Shown here: piece after piece, positions 34,229 to 41,936 of the stretch
Position numbering within the stretch: position 1 is the first letter of the stretch
Layout: each line of letters begins with the position of its first letter
NCBI GenBank assembly: GCA_016190245.1
Contig: JACPQY010000039.1
Span: 1-60,031, forward strand
From: Nitrospirota bacterium
Lineage (GTDB): Bacteria; JACPQY01
Length of the DNA: 60,031 bases
Direction: 5' to 3'
Made by a program: the position numbers and the translations under genes
Notes under the pieces: generated by a model
The model's input: the letters and a program-made list of their open reading frames with translations, nothing else
Databases searched by the model: none
What the model was told of the DNA's origin: nothing

Positions 34229-34777
34229 GTGGATTTCCGGCGCGTCCTCACAGCCCTGATCGAGTCGTTCAACCGGGAAGGCATCCGCTACGCCGCCCTC
34301 GGCGGCTTCGCCGTAAGCGCCCTGGGGGTGCAGAGATCGACGGCGGACCTGGATTTCCTCGCCCACAAGGACGATCTGGCGAAAGTGGGCGAAGTCATGA
34401 CCGCCTTGGGCTATCGAAAAGTGCACGTGGATCAGAATGTCTCCCACTACCAGGCGGAGGACCGGGCGTGGGGATGCGTGGATTTCATTCACGCGTTCCG
34501 TCCGCTTTCCGTCGCGATGCTGACCCGCGCCAAGCCGCTGCCGGTCCTTGAGGGATCGTTCGTTCTTCGAGTGCTCGAACCGGAAGACCTCATCGGATTC
34601 AAGATTCAGGGAATGGCCAACAATCCACTGCGCGAGTCCTTCGATCTCTCGGACATCCACGCCCTTGTCCGGATCCATGCCTCAGGTCTGGACTGGGCGC
34701 GAGTCAAACAGTACTGTGAGGCGTTCGAGATGACCCCTCTCTACGAAGATCTGGAGCGCAAGTTTCGATGCCGCTGA
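34229..34777 (+). CDS. Nucleotidyltransferase-fold protein (AbiEii/DUF6036-like)
   Basis: 182 residues. The pattern GGFAVSALGVQRSTADLDFL at residues 25-45 is the GG...R.T.D.D signature of the polymerase-beta-like nucleotidyltransferase fold, as found in AbiEii and MNT toxins. Such enzymes transfer nucleotides to RNA or protein and often act in toxin-antitoxin or phage-defence pairs. A second part (FKIQGMANNP...DLSDIHAL) fits the helical half of these families. The start is GTG 34229. It overlaps the next small gene by ten bases, so the two probably form a pair. Confidence 0.65.
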   Translation: MDFRRVLTALIESFNREGIRYAALGGFAVSALGVQRSTADLDFLAHKDDLAKVGEVMTALGYRKVHVDQNVSHYQAEDRAWGCVDFIHAFRPLSVAMLTRAKPLPVLEGSFVLRVLEPEDLIGFKIQGMANNPLRESFDLSDIHALVRIHASGLDWARVKQYCEAFEMTPLYEDLERKFRCR

Positions 34778-34986
34778 GCCCGGAAGAGATCGAAGACCTG
34801 AGGGACAAGTCCTACTGGGAATCCCTGGAACGGAGTTTCCGCGAGCTTCACGAGCGGCTCCGGCGGAATCCTCCAAAACCGATGGATCTGGACACCCTGA
34901 TCGATTGGCTGACGTTCATGTCGGAATTGGCGCCGGACCGCAGGCCCCGGGAGTTCCGCACCCTGCCCGGGAAGATGCGTCTGTAG
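34768..34986 (+). CDS. Small protein paired with the nucleotidyltransferase
   Basis: 72 residues, charged and mostly helical, with EEIEDLRDKSYWESLERSFR at the N-terminus. I do not recognise a family. Its ATG overlaps the end of the nucleotidyltransferase gene by ten bases, so it is probably co-translated. It could be a partner or antitoxin, but the sequence alone does not show this. Confidence 0.6.
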   Translation: MPLSPEEIEDLRDKSYWESLERSFRELHERLRRNPPKPMDLDTLIDWLTFMSELAPDRRPREFRTLPGKMRL

Positions 34987-35128
34987 GTTCGATGGGACAC
35001 GGGGCGCCGCACGCGGGCCACAAGTCCACGGAGGAACAGAGGCTCGGCCTCTTTCGTGTCTCGGCGGATGAGCGCCAGTCTGGCCGCGCGTTTCCTGATC
35101 GTGTACAGTACCGGCAACGGCCTGCCCC

Positions 35129-36076
35129 ATGAGCCCTCGCAAGCAGATCCTCACACTCGGGGTAGCCACTGCCGCCGCAGCCCTCATCCTCTCGGCATGG
35201 TGGACGGCCCGCTCCGAAGAGGAGCCGATCGAGGTGCGGCTCGACTCGGCCGATGTGGTCCCGCATGAGGCCACCACCCCGCCTTTCAGGCTGGCCGTGA
35301 CCCCCCTCGTCTCCCCTTTGACCACGGTCGAGCGATATGAACCTCTGCAGGATTACTTGGCCGGTCGCTTGGACCGCCCGGTACGACTGATCCAAAAGAA
35401 GACGTATGGCGAGATCAACGAGCTCCTGCGCCACGGCGCCGTCCAGGCCGCGGTGATCTGTACCGGCGCTCTCCTGCGCGCCCGGAAAGAGGAAATCCCG
35501 CTGGATGTCGTGGCGGTGGGCATCCATCCGCCGGAAGCCGCCACGCGTTCTCTCATCGTGGTCCGAGCGGATGTGCCGGCAACGTCCCTCGCGGATCTCC
35601 GTGACCGGGCGTTCGCCTTCACGGATCCGTCCTCCCTGATCAGCCACTACTACACGCTCTCCTGGCTGCTCGATCACGGCATCGAACCGCGGGACTTCTT
35701 CTCCCGCACGGTATTCACTCACGGACACGACAGCAGCCTGGATGCGGTGCGGGACGGCGTGGCGGACGCGGCAGCGGTGAACAGTCGCGTCTTCGACGAG
35801 GCCGCGCGCCGCGACCCGAGTCTCGCCAAGGCTTTGCGCGTGATTCAGGTATCGCCCCCACTCGGGGGCCGCCCCGTGGTTGTGCCCGCATCAAGCGATC
35901 CGGCCCTACGGGAACGAATCCGTCAGGTCTTCCTCCAGATGGCGTCCACGCCGGAGGGGGAGAAAACCCTGGACACCCTGGGTTTCGTTCGCTTCGACCC
36001 GCCCTCGCCCGAGCAGTATGGGGCGGCGCCGGAGATCCTCGCGAAAGTCGATGCCTACCTCCAGCGAGAGAAGTAG
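35129..36076 (+). CDS. PhnD-family periplasmic binding protein, module C (AioX-like)
   Basis: 315 residues with an N-terminal hydrophobic segment and a PhnD-type domain: TPLVSPLTTVERYEPLQDYL, SLIVVRADVPATSLADLRD, FAFTDPSSLISHYY and THGHDSSLDAV. Cys111 is in VICTGALLRA. It is closer to module A than to B in these motifs (for example EEPxEVRLDS near the N-terminus in both). The gene overlaps the kinase gene by 26 bases. As for A and B, the absence of transporter genes and the linked kinase point to sensing rather than uptake. Confidence 0.83.
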   Translation: MSPRKQILTLGVATAAAALILSAWWTARSEEEPIEVRLDSADVVPHEATTPPFRLAVTPLVSPLTTVERYEPLQDYLAGRLDRPVRLIQKKTYGEINELLRHGAVQAAVICTGALLRARKEEIPLDVVAVGIHPPEAATRSLIVVRADVPATSLADLRDRAFAFTDPSSLISHYYTLSWLLDHGIEPRDFFSRTVFTHGHDSSLDAVRDGVADAAAVNSRVFDEAARRDPSLAKALRVIQVSPPLGGRPVVVPASSDPALRERIRQVFLQMASTPEGEKTLDTLGFVRFDPPSPEQYGAAPEILAKVDAYLQREK

Positions 36077-37487
36077 CACGCGGCGGCCCCCCAAGCTCAG
36101 GACTCGGATCACGGTCTCGTTTTTCCTGCTCCTCGTCCTCTGGAGCGGCCTCCTCCTTGCGGCATTCACGTACATGCAGTGGCAGTCCTCGCGTCGGTTC
36201 TACCGCGAGCAGGAAGGCGTCCACCTCGTGAGATCGCTGATGACGGAGTGCCTTCCCCTCGTCCTCTACGACGATCTCTCGGGCCTCGCGAGCCTCTTCG
36301 ATCAACAGATGAAATCCATTCCCTACACGCGCTACGTGGCCGTGCTGGACTCGGAGAACCGCCCCGTCTGGAGCACGTTTCCCAACGGCGTCCCGGCGGA
36401 CCTGCTGGGGGTGCGACACGAATCGCAGCCCGACGGCGACGTGTCCGTCAGGCTGATCCGAACCGAAAGCGGGCTGACGTACGACTACGAAACCAAGCGG
36501 AGCGGCATCACGCTTAGGCTGGGCCTGAGCCTCGCGCCCATTCAAGCGTTCATGCGCCGCACCTACACCTTCGCGGCCGCCGCCGGCGCGGTCGGCCTCG
36601 TGGCCGTGCTGGGCATGGCCCTCTACGTGAGCCGCCCGCTCGAACGGCTCAGCCGGACGATCGAGCGTGCCGTGCTGCTCGACCGCGATACGGGCGGCCC
36701 CCCACTGAGGGGAGACACACTCGAAGCCTCCACGATCACCCGGGGATTCGAAGAGCTGATGGATCGCCTCGAGGCCCGGACGCGGCAGCTCGACGCCGCA
36801 AAGAAACTCGCCTACCTCGGCGAAATCTCCGCCACCATCGCCCACGAGGTCAACAACCCCCTCGGAATCCTGACGATGAACGCGGAATTCCTGTCCCGCC
36901 GGATCGGGGCCGGGGAGATCGGCGCCGGCGCCGCCACGGAGGTCAAGAGAATGGAGGCCGCGTCCAAGCGAGCCACACTCGCCGCGCAGAAACTCCTCCA
37001 ATTCTCGAAGTATGCGACACGCCACGATCAGGTCCGGTTTCGCCCCACCGACCTGGGCCCGCTGGTCCGGGATTGCCTCGACCTGATGGACGAACGGCTC
37101 CGTCTCGCGAGATGCACGCTGCGCGCGGAAATCCCTGCGGACCTCCCGAAGGTGACCTGCGACGAGCAGGGTCTCCAGCAGGTGCTGTTCAACCTCGTGA
37201 CCAATGCCGTGGATGCCAGTCCCGATGGGAGCGAGATCACCGTCTCGCTTGCGCTCAACAGCGAGGAGCTGATGCTGCGCGTGTCCGATCGGGGGAAAGG
37301 AATGAGCGAGGAGGTGCTCCGGCGCGCCAAGGAACCCTTCTTCACGACCAAGGAGCAGGGGCTCGGGGTCGGGCTGGCCATCTCCAACTCCATCGTCCTC
37401 ACGCACAAGGGAACGCTCACCCTTGAACAACGTCCGGGCGGTGGGGCCATCGCGACCGTCCGACTTCCCATGGAAATGGCCTCATGA
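36051..37487 (+). CDS. Membrane histidine kinase, module C (AioS-like)
   Basis: 478 residues: short N-terminus, membrane helix 1 (about 20-45), Cache-like periplasmic region (FYREQEGVHLVRSLMTE, KSIPYTRYVAVLDSEN), helix 2, HAMP, HisKA with His265 in ATIAHEVNNP, HATPase (NLVTNAVDAS, DRGKGM, GLGVGLAIS). ATG 36051 lies within the end of the sensor gene and keeps the full charged N-terminus of helix 1. An upstream in-frame extension is rejected as read-through of the sensor gene in another frame. The stop overlaps the regulator start (ATGA). Confidence 0.92.
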   Translation: MPTSSERSSTRRPPKLRTRITVSFFLLLVLWSGLLLAAFTYMQWQSSRRFYREQEGVHLVRSLMTECLPLVLYDDLSGLASLFDQQMKSIPYTRYVAVLDSENRPVWSTFPNGVPADLLGVRHESQPDGDVSVRLIRTESGLTYDYETKRSGITLRLGLSLAPIQAFMRRTYTFAAAAGAVGLVAVLGMALYVSRPLERLSRTIERAVLLDRDTGGPPLRGDTLEASTITRGFEELMDRLEARTRQLDAAKKLAYLGEISATIAHEVNNPLGILTMNAEFLSRRIGAGEIGAGAATEVKRMEAASKRATLAAQKLLQFSKYATRHDQVRFRPTDLGPLVRDCLDLMDERLRLARCTLRAEIPADLPKVTCDEQGLQQVLFNLVTNAVDASPDGSEITVSLALNSEELMLRVSDRGKGMSEEVLRRAKEPFFTTKEQGLGVGLAISNSIVLTHKGTLTLEQRPGGGAIATVRLPMEMAS

Positions 37488-38839
37488 CTCCCCCCCCGAA
37501 GATCCTCCTCGTGGAGGACGATGAGGGCATGCGTGAGACCTGCCGGCAAGCCCTTGAGCGAGCGCCCTACACCGTGCTGGGCGCCGCCTCGCCCGTGGAA
37601 GCGGAACCCATCCTCCTTCGTGAAGAACTCGACCTCGTTGTAACGGATCTCCGTATGCCCCACGGGGGAGGCCAGGAGGTCCTGCGCGCAGCCCATCGTG
37701 TTTCGCCGGGCCTCCCCGTTATTCTCATCACCGCCTATCCCTCCGTCGAGTCTGCCGTCGAAGCCTTCAAGGGAGGCGTCGTGGACTACCTGACCAAGCC
37801 CTTCACCGGCGACCAACTCCTCGATGCCGTGGGAAGCGCACTGCGGGCCAGCCACGCCCGAGACCGCGCCGACCTCCTGCGCCGCACAAATCCCACCGAC
37901 TCGCTCCTGCCCGAATGGATCGGCGATTCACCCGCGATGCGCGCGCTCATGGCCGAGGTCCGCCGACTGGCAACAGTGGAGGGAAATGTCCTCATCCTCG
38001 GCGAAATCGGATCGGGTCGAAGGATGGCCGCCCGCGCCCTTCACCGATTCTCCAGGCGGTCACCAGTCCCTCTCGTCGAGGTCACATGCACCGGAACCGA
38101 CACTCCCCCCTTCGAACCGGAACCTTTTCGCCTGCTTCGCCGCGTGGCTCTCAGGAAGGGCGATGTCACGCCGGGCCTTTTCGAACAAGCGGAGGGCGGC
38201 GGCCTCTTCCTGGCCGAAGTCGGAGATCTCTCCGTTGAGGCCCAGGCAAACCTCCTTCTCGCCATGGAACGGGTCACGCCCCGCAAGGCCGACGTAAGGG
38301 TCCTCGCCTCCACCTCCCGTGACCTGTCCCACGAAGTCCGCACCGGGCGTTTCCGCGAGGATACCTTGCGTCGGCTCAGACAGATCGAGCTGCCTGTCCC
38401 GCCCCTCCGGGAACGCACCGACGACATCCCGCGACTGGCGCTCCACTTCCTCGATCGGTTCGCGAAGGAGAACAGCAAGATCCCCGTCGAGGCTTTCACG
38501 GACGACGCGCTCTCCCTCCTGGTCGAACACCCGTGGCCCGGGAATGTGGATGAACTCCGCAACACCGTCCTGAAAGCCGTTGCACACGCCACAGGATCTT
38601 TCATCTCTGCCGAAGATCTGCGTCGCGGCGCGGGGCTCGCCACGCCTTCCCAAGCCCAGAGAAAAACGCCGCACCCGCGCGAAGCGGTCCTCGGCCACTA
38701 CGAAAAGAGCTACCTCGTCCGCATGCTCGAACAGAACGGCAGCAACATCACGCACACCGCCCGCGCCCTCGGTATCCACCGCACCACCCTGCAGCGGCTC
38801 GTGAAGAGGTACGGCATCCCTACTCCCTCGCGCGAGTAA
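37484..38839 (+). CDS. NtrC-like response regulator, module C (degenerate AAA+ domain)
   Basis: 451 residues. Receiver with Asp55 in VVTDLRMP; an AAA+ domain of normal length but with a broken Walker A (GEIGSGRR, Lys lost) and Walker B (LFLAEVGDL, Asp replaced by Ala), and no GAFTGA loop; C-terminal Fis-type helix-turn-helix NITHTARALGIHRTTLQRL. It should neither hydrolyse ATP nor drive sigma54, so DNA binding controlled by phosphorylation is the likely mode. The recognition helix matches module A. The nine-haem cytochrome gene follows 347 bp downstream, with a TGCTGC-N6-GCAGCA dyad between. Confidence 0.9.
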   Translation: MTPPPKILLVEDDEGMRETCRQALERAPYTVLGAASPVEAEPILLREELDLVVTDLRMPHGGGQEVLRAAHRVSPGLPVILITAYPSVESAVEAFKGGVVDYLTKPFTGDQLLDAVGSALRASHARDRADLLRRTNPTDSLLPEWIGDSPAMRALMAEVRRLATVEGNVLILGEIGSGRRMAARALHRFSRRSPVPLVEVTCTGTDTPPFEPEPFRLLRRVALRKGDVTPGLFEQAEGGGLFLAEVGDLSVEAQANLLLAMERVTPRKADVRVLASTSRDLSHEVRTGRFREDTLRRLRQIELPVPPLRERTDDIPRLALHFLDRFAKENSKIPVEAFTDDALSLLVEHPWPGNVDELRNTVLKAVAHATGSFISAEDLRRGAGLATPSQAQRKTPHPREAVLGHYEKSYLVRMLEQNGSNITHTARALGIHRTTLQRLVKRYGIPTPSRE

Positions 38840-38866
38840 AGAGCCCCACCGGCCGAGGGCCCCGGA

Positions 38867-38961
38867 AGGATCGATTCTCATCGATCCGCGAGTGGACCTG
38901 CCGATCGATCCGGCTGCGGACCGAGGGCGTAGAACGCCCCGCGGTAGGAATCGGCCCCTAC
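38867..38961. repeat. GATTCTCATC-type dispersed repeat, copy 2
   Basis: Starts aggatcgattctcatcgatc, continues with GATCGAT palindromes and ends ggtaggaatcggccccta. It shares its core with 10721-10774 and 48091-48289. Confidence 0.4.
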
Positions 38962-38989
38962 CCGAACCCCAGCCCACCTCCCCCACCCC

Positions 38990-39015
38990 TCGCTGCTGCA
39001 CAAACGCAGCAGCGA
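38990..39015. promoter_or_regulatory. TGCTGC-N6-GCAGCA dyad 4 (arms extended to 10 bp)
   Basis: TCGCTGCTGC and GCAGCAGCGA around the spacer ACAAAC; the core TGCTGC-N6-GCAGCA is at 38994-39011. It ends 7 bp before CRP/FNR-like site 6. Confidence 0.65.
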
Positions 39016-39021
39016 CCCGCG

Positions 39022-39035
39022 CTGATACCTGTCAT
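39022..39035 (+). promoter_or_regulatory. CRP/FNR-like site 6 (CTGATACCTGTCAT)
   Basis: CTGAT-N4-GTCAT, 151 bp before the nine-haem gene. The following bases (CACACGCCCCTT) match those after site 1. Confidence 0.45.
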
Positions 39036-39186
39036 CACACGCCCCTTCGCCATGTGACAGGGTGCACGTGTATGGAAATTCGCACGCGTACCGCGCTAGG
39101 GCCTGCGGCTCACTGGGACGCTTCTGCGCCCATGACTCATGTCGCATGTCCCATGGCTCCGTAGGGAACGAAAGGAGACGACTGTC

Positions 39187-41811
39187 ATGACAAACACCGC
39201 TCACAATCACCATCAAGGGATCCTGAAAAGGATTGTGGCCAGCGCAGGGCTTCCAGCCTCGCTCATGGCAACCCTTCTCCTCGCCGCATGCTCGGAGGAC
39301 ATAAGCACCGGAACTCTCAAGGGCAAGGTCACGAACAGCATCTCGGGCGGCGCGGTGGCGAACGTGGAAATCACCCTCGATCCGCCGCCCAATGGGCCGG
39401 TCGAGTCGAAACCGGGCGAAACCCCAAAGCCGGACATCGTGACGGATTCCGCGGGCGCTTTCGAGATCGATTTGCCCGTGGGAACCTACACGCTCAAGAT
39501 CAAACGCTCCTTCTTCAAGGCCCCTTCCCCGGACGTCACGGCCTCGGTCCTGCCCAACGACACGGTGGATAAGAGCTTCAAGCTCACACCCGAGAAATCG
39601 GTGGGCATCGAGATCAAGGAGCAGAAAGGCGAGTACGGCGCTTCGATCGAGATGAAGGCCACGGTCGAGATCCTCGACGGATCGAGCCTGGCCAGTATGA
39701 AGTGGACGCAGACAAGCGGCCCCGCCGTCTCTCTCTCCGGAGCGGACTCCGAGACCGTGTCGTTCAATCTCCCCGACGCGGCCGCGAGCAAGGCGAAACT
39801 CGTCTCGATCCTCAAGGTGCCGGATCGCGCGCTTGTCCAGGCCATTGACCCTCATTCCCTGGATTCGGCCACTGCGGTCAAGGTCAAACTCACGGTCGTC
39901 ACCTCCATCAGCAGCGGCTCCGCCGAGGGCGTCGCACGGATCGAGAAACCGGCCTTCGAGACGACACTGGGCATCGGTAATGTTCCCGTCGGAATTCCCG
40001 TTCTTCTCCACGCGAAGAAGGGGAGCGGCTACAGTTGGTCGCTCACCACTCCCGGCGGATCGGCCGCGCTCGATGACGCAGGCAGTCAGAACCCGGCCTT
40101 CACGCCGGACACGGCAGGCCAGTACGTCGCGAAGGAGAACAACAGTGGCGCGACCCTCAACATCTACGCCGGGAACTGGCAGGGCGCGATCACCGGCCGA
40201 GGGGCGGATGGCCGGCCCAATGCCGATCAATGCACGACCTGCCACAACAACAGCATCGCGCCGGACAAGTTCACGGCCTGGAAGAAATCGGGTCATGCCG
40301 AGATCTTCACCAACAACGTGAACACCTCCGCCTCCTACAAGGAGACGTGTCTCGAATGCCACTCGGTCGGCTACGACAAGAACGTGAGCAACGGCGGCGT
40401 GGACGAAGCCGCCGATTTCCAATCCTTCATTGACGCGAAAGTACTCGGCAGCGCCAAACCGACCAACTGGGATACGGTGCTCGCGACCTACCCCGCCACG
40501 GCCAGGATGGCAAACATCCAGTGCGAGAGCTGCCACGGGCCCAACGGGACCGCGCTCCACAACAACAGCAAGAGCGATGCGGAGCGCGTCAGTCTCGCCT
40601 CCGGCGTCTGCGGCAAGTGCCACGGCGAGCCGCCTTCCCACGGGCGGTATCAGCAGTGGGAGGAGAGCAAGCACGGCGACTACGAGCTGGCGCTCGCCCA
40701 GGCCACCGTGGAAGGCCGCGGAGCCACGGCCGGCCACTGCGGGCGCTGTCACTCCGCCCAGGGCTTTCTGGCATGGACCAGCCAGGGCGACTTGACCAAG
40801 CAGATCCAGGGCGCGAATGGCAACGCCACCGTGGACGAACTAAAGGCCTTGGGTATGACAAAAGACTCGGTCCAACCCCAGACCTGCGTGGTCTGCCACG
40901 ATCCCCACGCACAAGGCACCACCTCCGGAGAGCCCAACACCGCCACCGTGCGGATCGAAGGGAACACCGGCATGCTGCCTGCCGGCTTCGAGGCAAAAGA
41001 CGTCGGCCACGGCGCGCTGTGCATGACATGCCACAACTCGCGCAACGGCCTGCGCAACGACTCCGTGGCTGTCACGGCCTACTCGGCCCCCCATGCGGCC
41101 TGCCAGACGGACGTGTTCATGGGCCAGAACGCCTACTTGGTCAACGTAGGCACACCATCGAAGCACGCGCTCGTCAAAGACACCTGCACGAGTTGCCACA
41201 TGGTTCAAACCGACCCCCCCAAGGAATACAGTCGTGACTCCCGAGGCACGAACCACGCATTCGAAGCAGATGGGAAGATCTGCTCGAACTGCCACGGCAA
41301 CAAGGACACGAACGCCTTCGTGGACATGAAGGTGCTCCAGGGGGCGGCTGAGGAAGAACTCAAGGGGCTGGCCGCCAAGATGGCCTCCTACCTGACCGGG
41401 AAGCTCCCGGATACGTTCTACGTCAAGGACTACATGCCTCACTCGTACAACGGCAAGGACTACGACGTGAAGAGCTCCACGGTGACGCTCACCAAGAACA
41501 ACATCGCGTCGCTCGAGTCCACGGAGCCCCACGGACAGCAGGGCTTCTTCGTGAACCTCAAGAACGCGGTCACGGTCAGCTACACTCCGACCGGCGAATC
41601 GGCCCACACGATGTCGGTGACCAAGCTCGAGGTCCAGCTCGGCGATTTCTACTCGGACTCCGCAGGAACGACGAAGGTCATCGCCGTCACGGACAACCTC
41701 GTGAAGGCCGGCTGGAACTACTTCCTCCTCCATGCCGGGAGCGCGGAAGGCGTCCACAACCCCACCTTCACGTGGGATGTGATCGAGGCGTCGATGGCGG
41801 CGCTCAACTAG
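39187..41811 (+). CDS. Nine-haem cytochrome c lipoprotein with beta domains, module C
   Basis: 874 residues. Lipobox LLLAAC near residue 35. Residues about 42-130 form a carboxypeptidase-regulatory-like beta-sandwich (GTLKGKVTNSISGGAVANVE, DSAGAFEIDLPVGTYTLKI); about 145-330 holds two further Ig/PKD-like regions. Nine CXXCH sites follow (CTTCH, CLECH, CESCH, CGKCH, CGRCH, CVVCH, CMTCH, CTSCH, CSNCH). The last 140 residues are haem-free and strand-rich. The likely role is extracytoplasmic electron transfer; the terminal acceptor is unknown. It is the probable target of module C. A 13-bp stem follows the gene. Confidence 0.85.
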   Translation: MTNTAHNHHQGILKRIVASAGLPASLMATLLLAACSEDISTGTLKGKVTNSISGGAVANVEITLDPPPNGPVESKPGETPKPDIVTDSAGAFEIDLPVGTYTLKIKRSFFKAPSPDVTASVLPNDTVDKSFKLTPEKSVGIEIKEQKGEYGASIEMKATVEILDGSSLASMKWTQTSGPAVSLSGADSETVSFNLPDAAASKAKLVSILKVPDRALVQAIDPHSLDSATAVKVKLTVVTSISSGSAEGVARIEKPAFETTLGIGNVPVGIPVLLHAKKGSGYSWSLTTPGGSAALDDAGSQNPAFTPDTAGQYVAKENNSGATLNIYAGNWQGAITGRGADGRPNADQCTTCHNNSIAPDKFTAWKKSGHAEIFTNNVNTSASYKETCLECHSVGYDKNVSNGGVDEAADFQSFIDAKVLGSAKPTNWDTVLATYPATARMANIQCESCHGPNGTALHNNSKSDAERVSLASGVCGKCHGEPPSHGRYQQWEESKHGDYELALAQATVEGRGATAGHCGRCHSAQGFLAWTSQGDLTKQIQGANGNATVDELKALGMTKDSVQPQTCVVCHDPHAQGTTSGEPNTATVRIEGNTGMLPAGFEAKDVGHGALCMTCHNSRNGLRNDSVAVTAYSAPHAACQTDVFMGQNAYLVNVGTPSKHALVKDTCTSCHMVQTDPPKEYSRDSRGTNHAFEADGKICSNCHGNKDTNAFVDMKVLQGAAEEELKGLAAKMASYLTGKLPDTFYVKDYMPHSYNGKDYDVKSSTVTLTKNNIASLESTEPHGQQGFFVNLKNAVTVSYTPTGESAHTMSVTKLEVQLGDFYSDSAGTTKVIAVTDNLVKAGWNYFLLHAGSAEGVHNPTFTWDVIEASMAALN

Positions 41812-41828
41812 CGGCAGTTTGACGAGTC

Positions 41829-41868
41829 GGGGCTGCCTGCGCTCGCGTCCCACACCGCAGGCAGCCCC
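41829..41868 (+). terminator. Strong hairpin after the nine-haem gene
   Basis: Perfect 13-bp stem GGGGCTGCCTGCG/CGCAGGCAGCCCC with a 14-base loop, 17 bp after the stop. It lacks a T-run, so it may protect the message end or act with Rho rather than as a classical terminator. Confidence 0.5.
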
Positions 41869-41936
41869 CGGCGGTGCGGCCCCGTCCGCCCGAGTGGCCG
41901 ATTGCAAACGGTGCTGAGTTTGCGTAGCCTCACCGC

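Larger units (their letters stand above)
38840..39186. other. Regulatory gap upstream of the nine-haem cytochrome
   Basis: The 347-bp gap holds a repeat with GATTCTCATC (38867-38961), a dyad (38994-39011), a CRP/FNR-like site (39022-39035) and a block that closely matches 12413-12449 (see findings). No gene is seen. Confidence 0.6.

Noticed and set aside
12404-39035. TTGAC parts of the CRP/FNR-like sites read as plain -35 boxes
   Set aside because: No acceptable -10 box lies 16-18 bp downstream of any of them, while the conserved second half GTCAT/ATCAT is present in all six.
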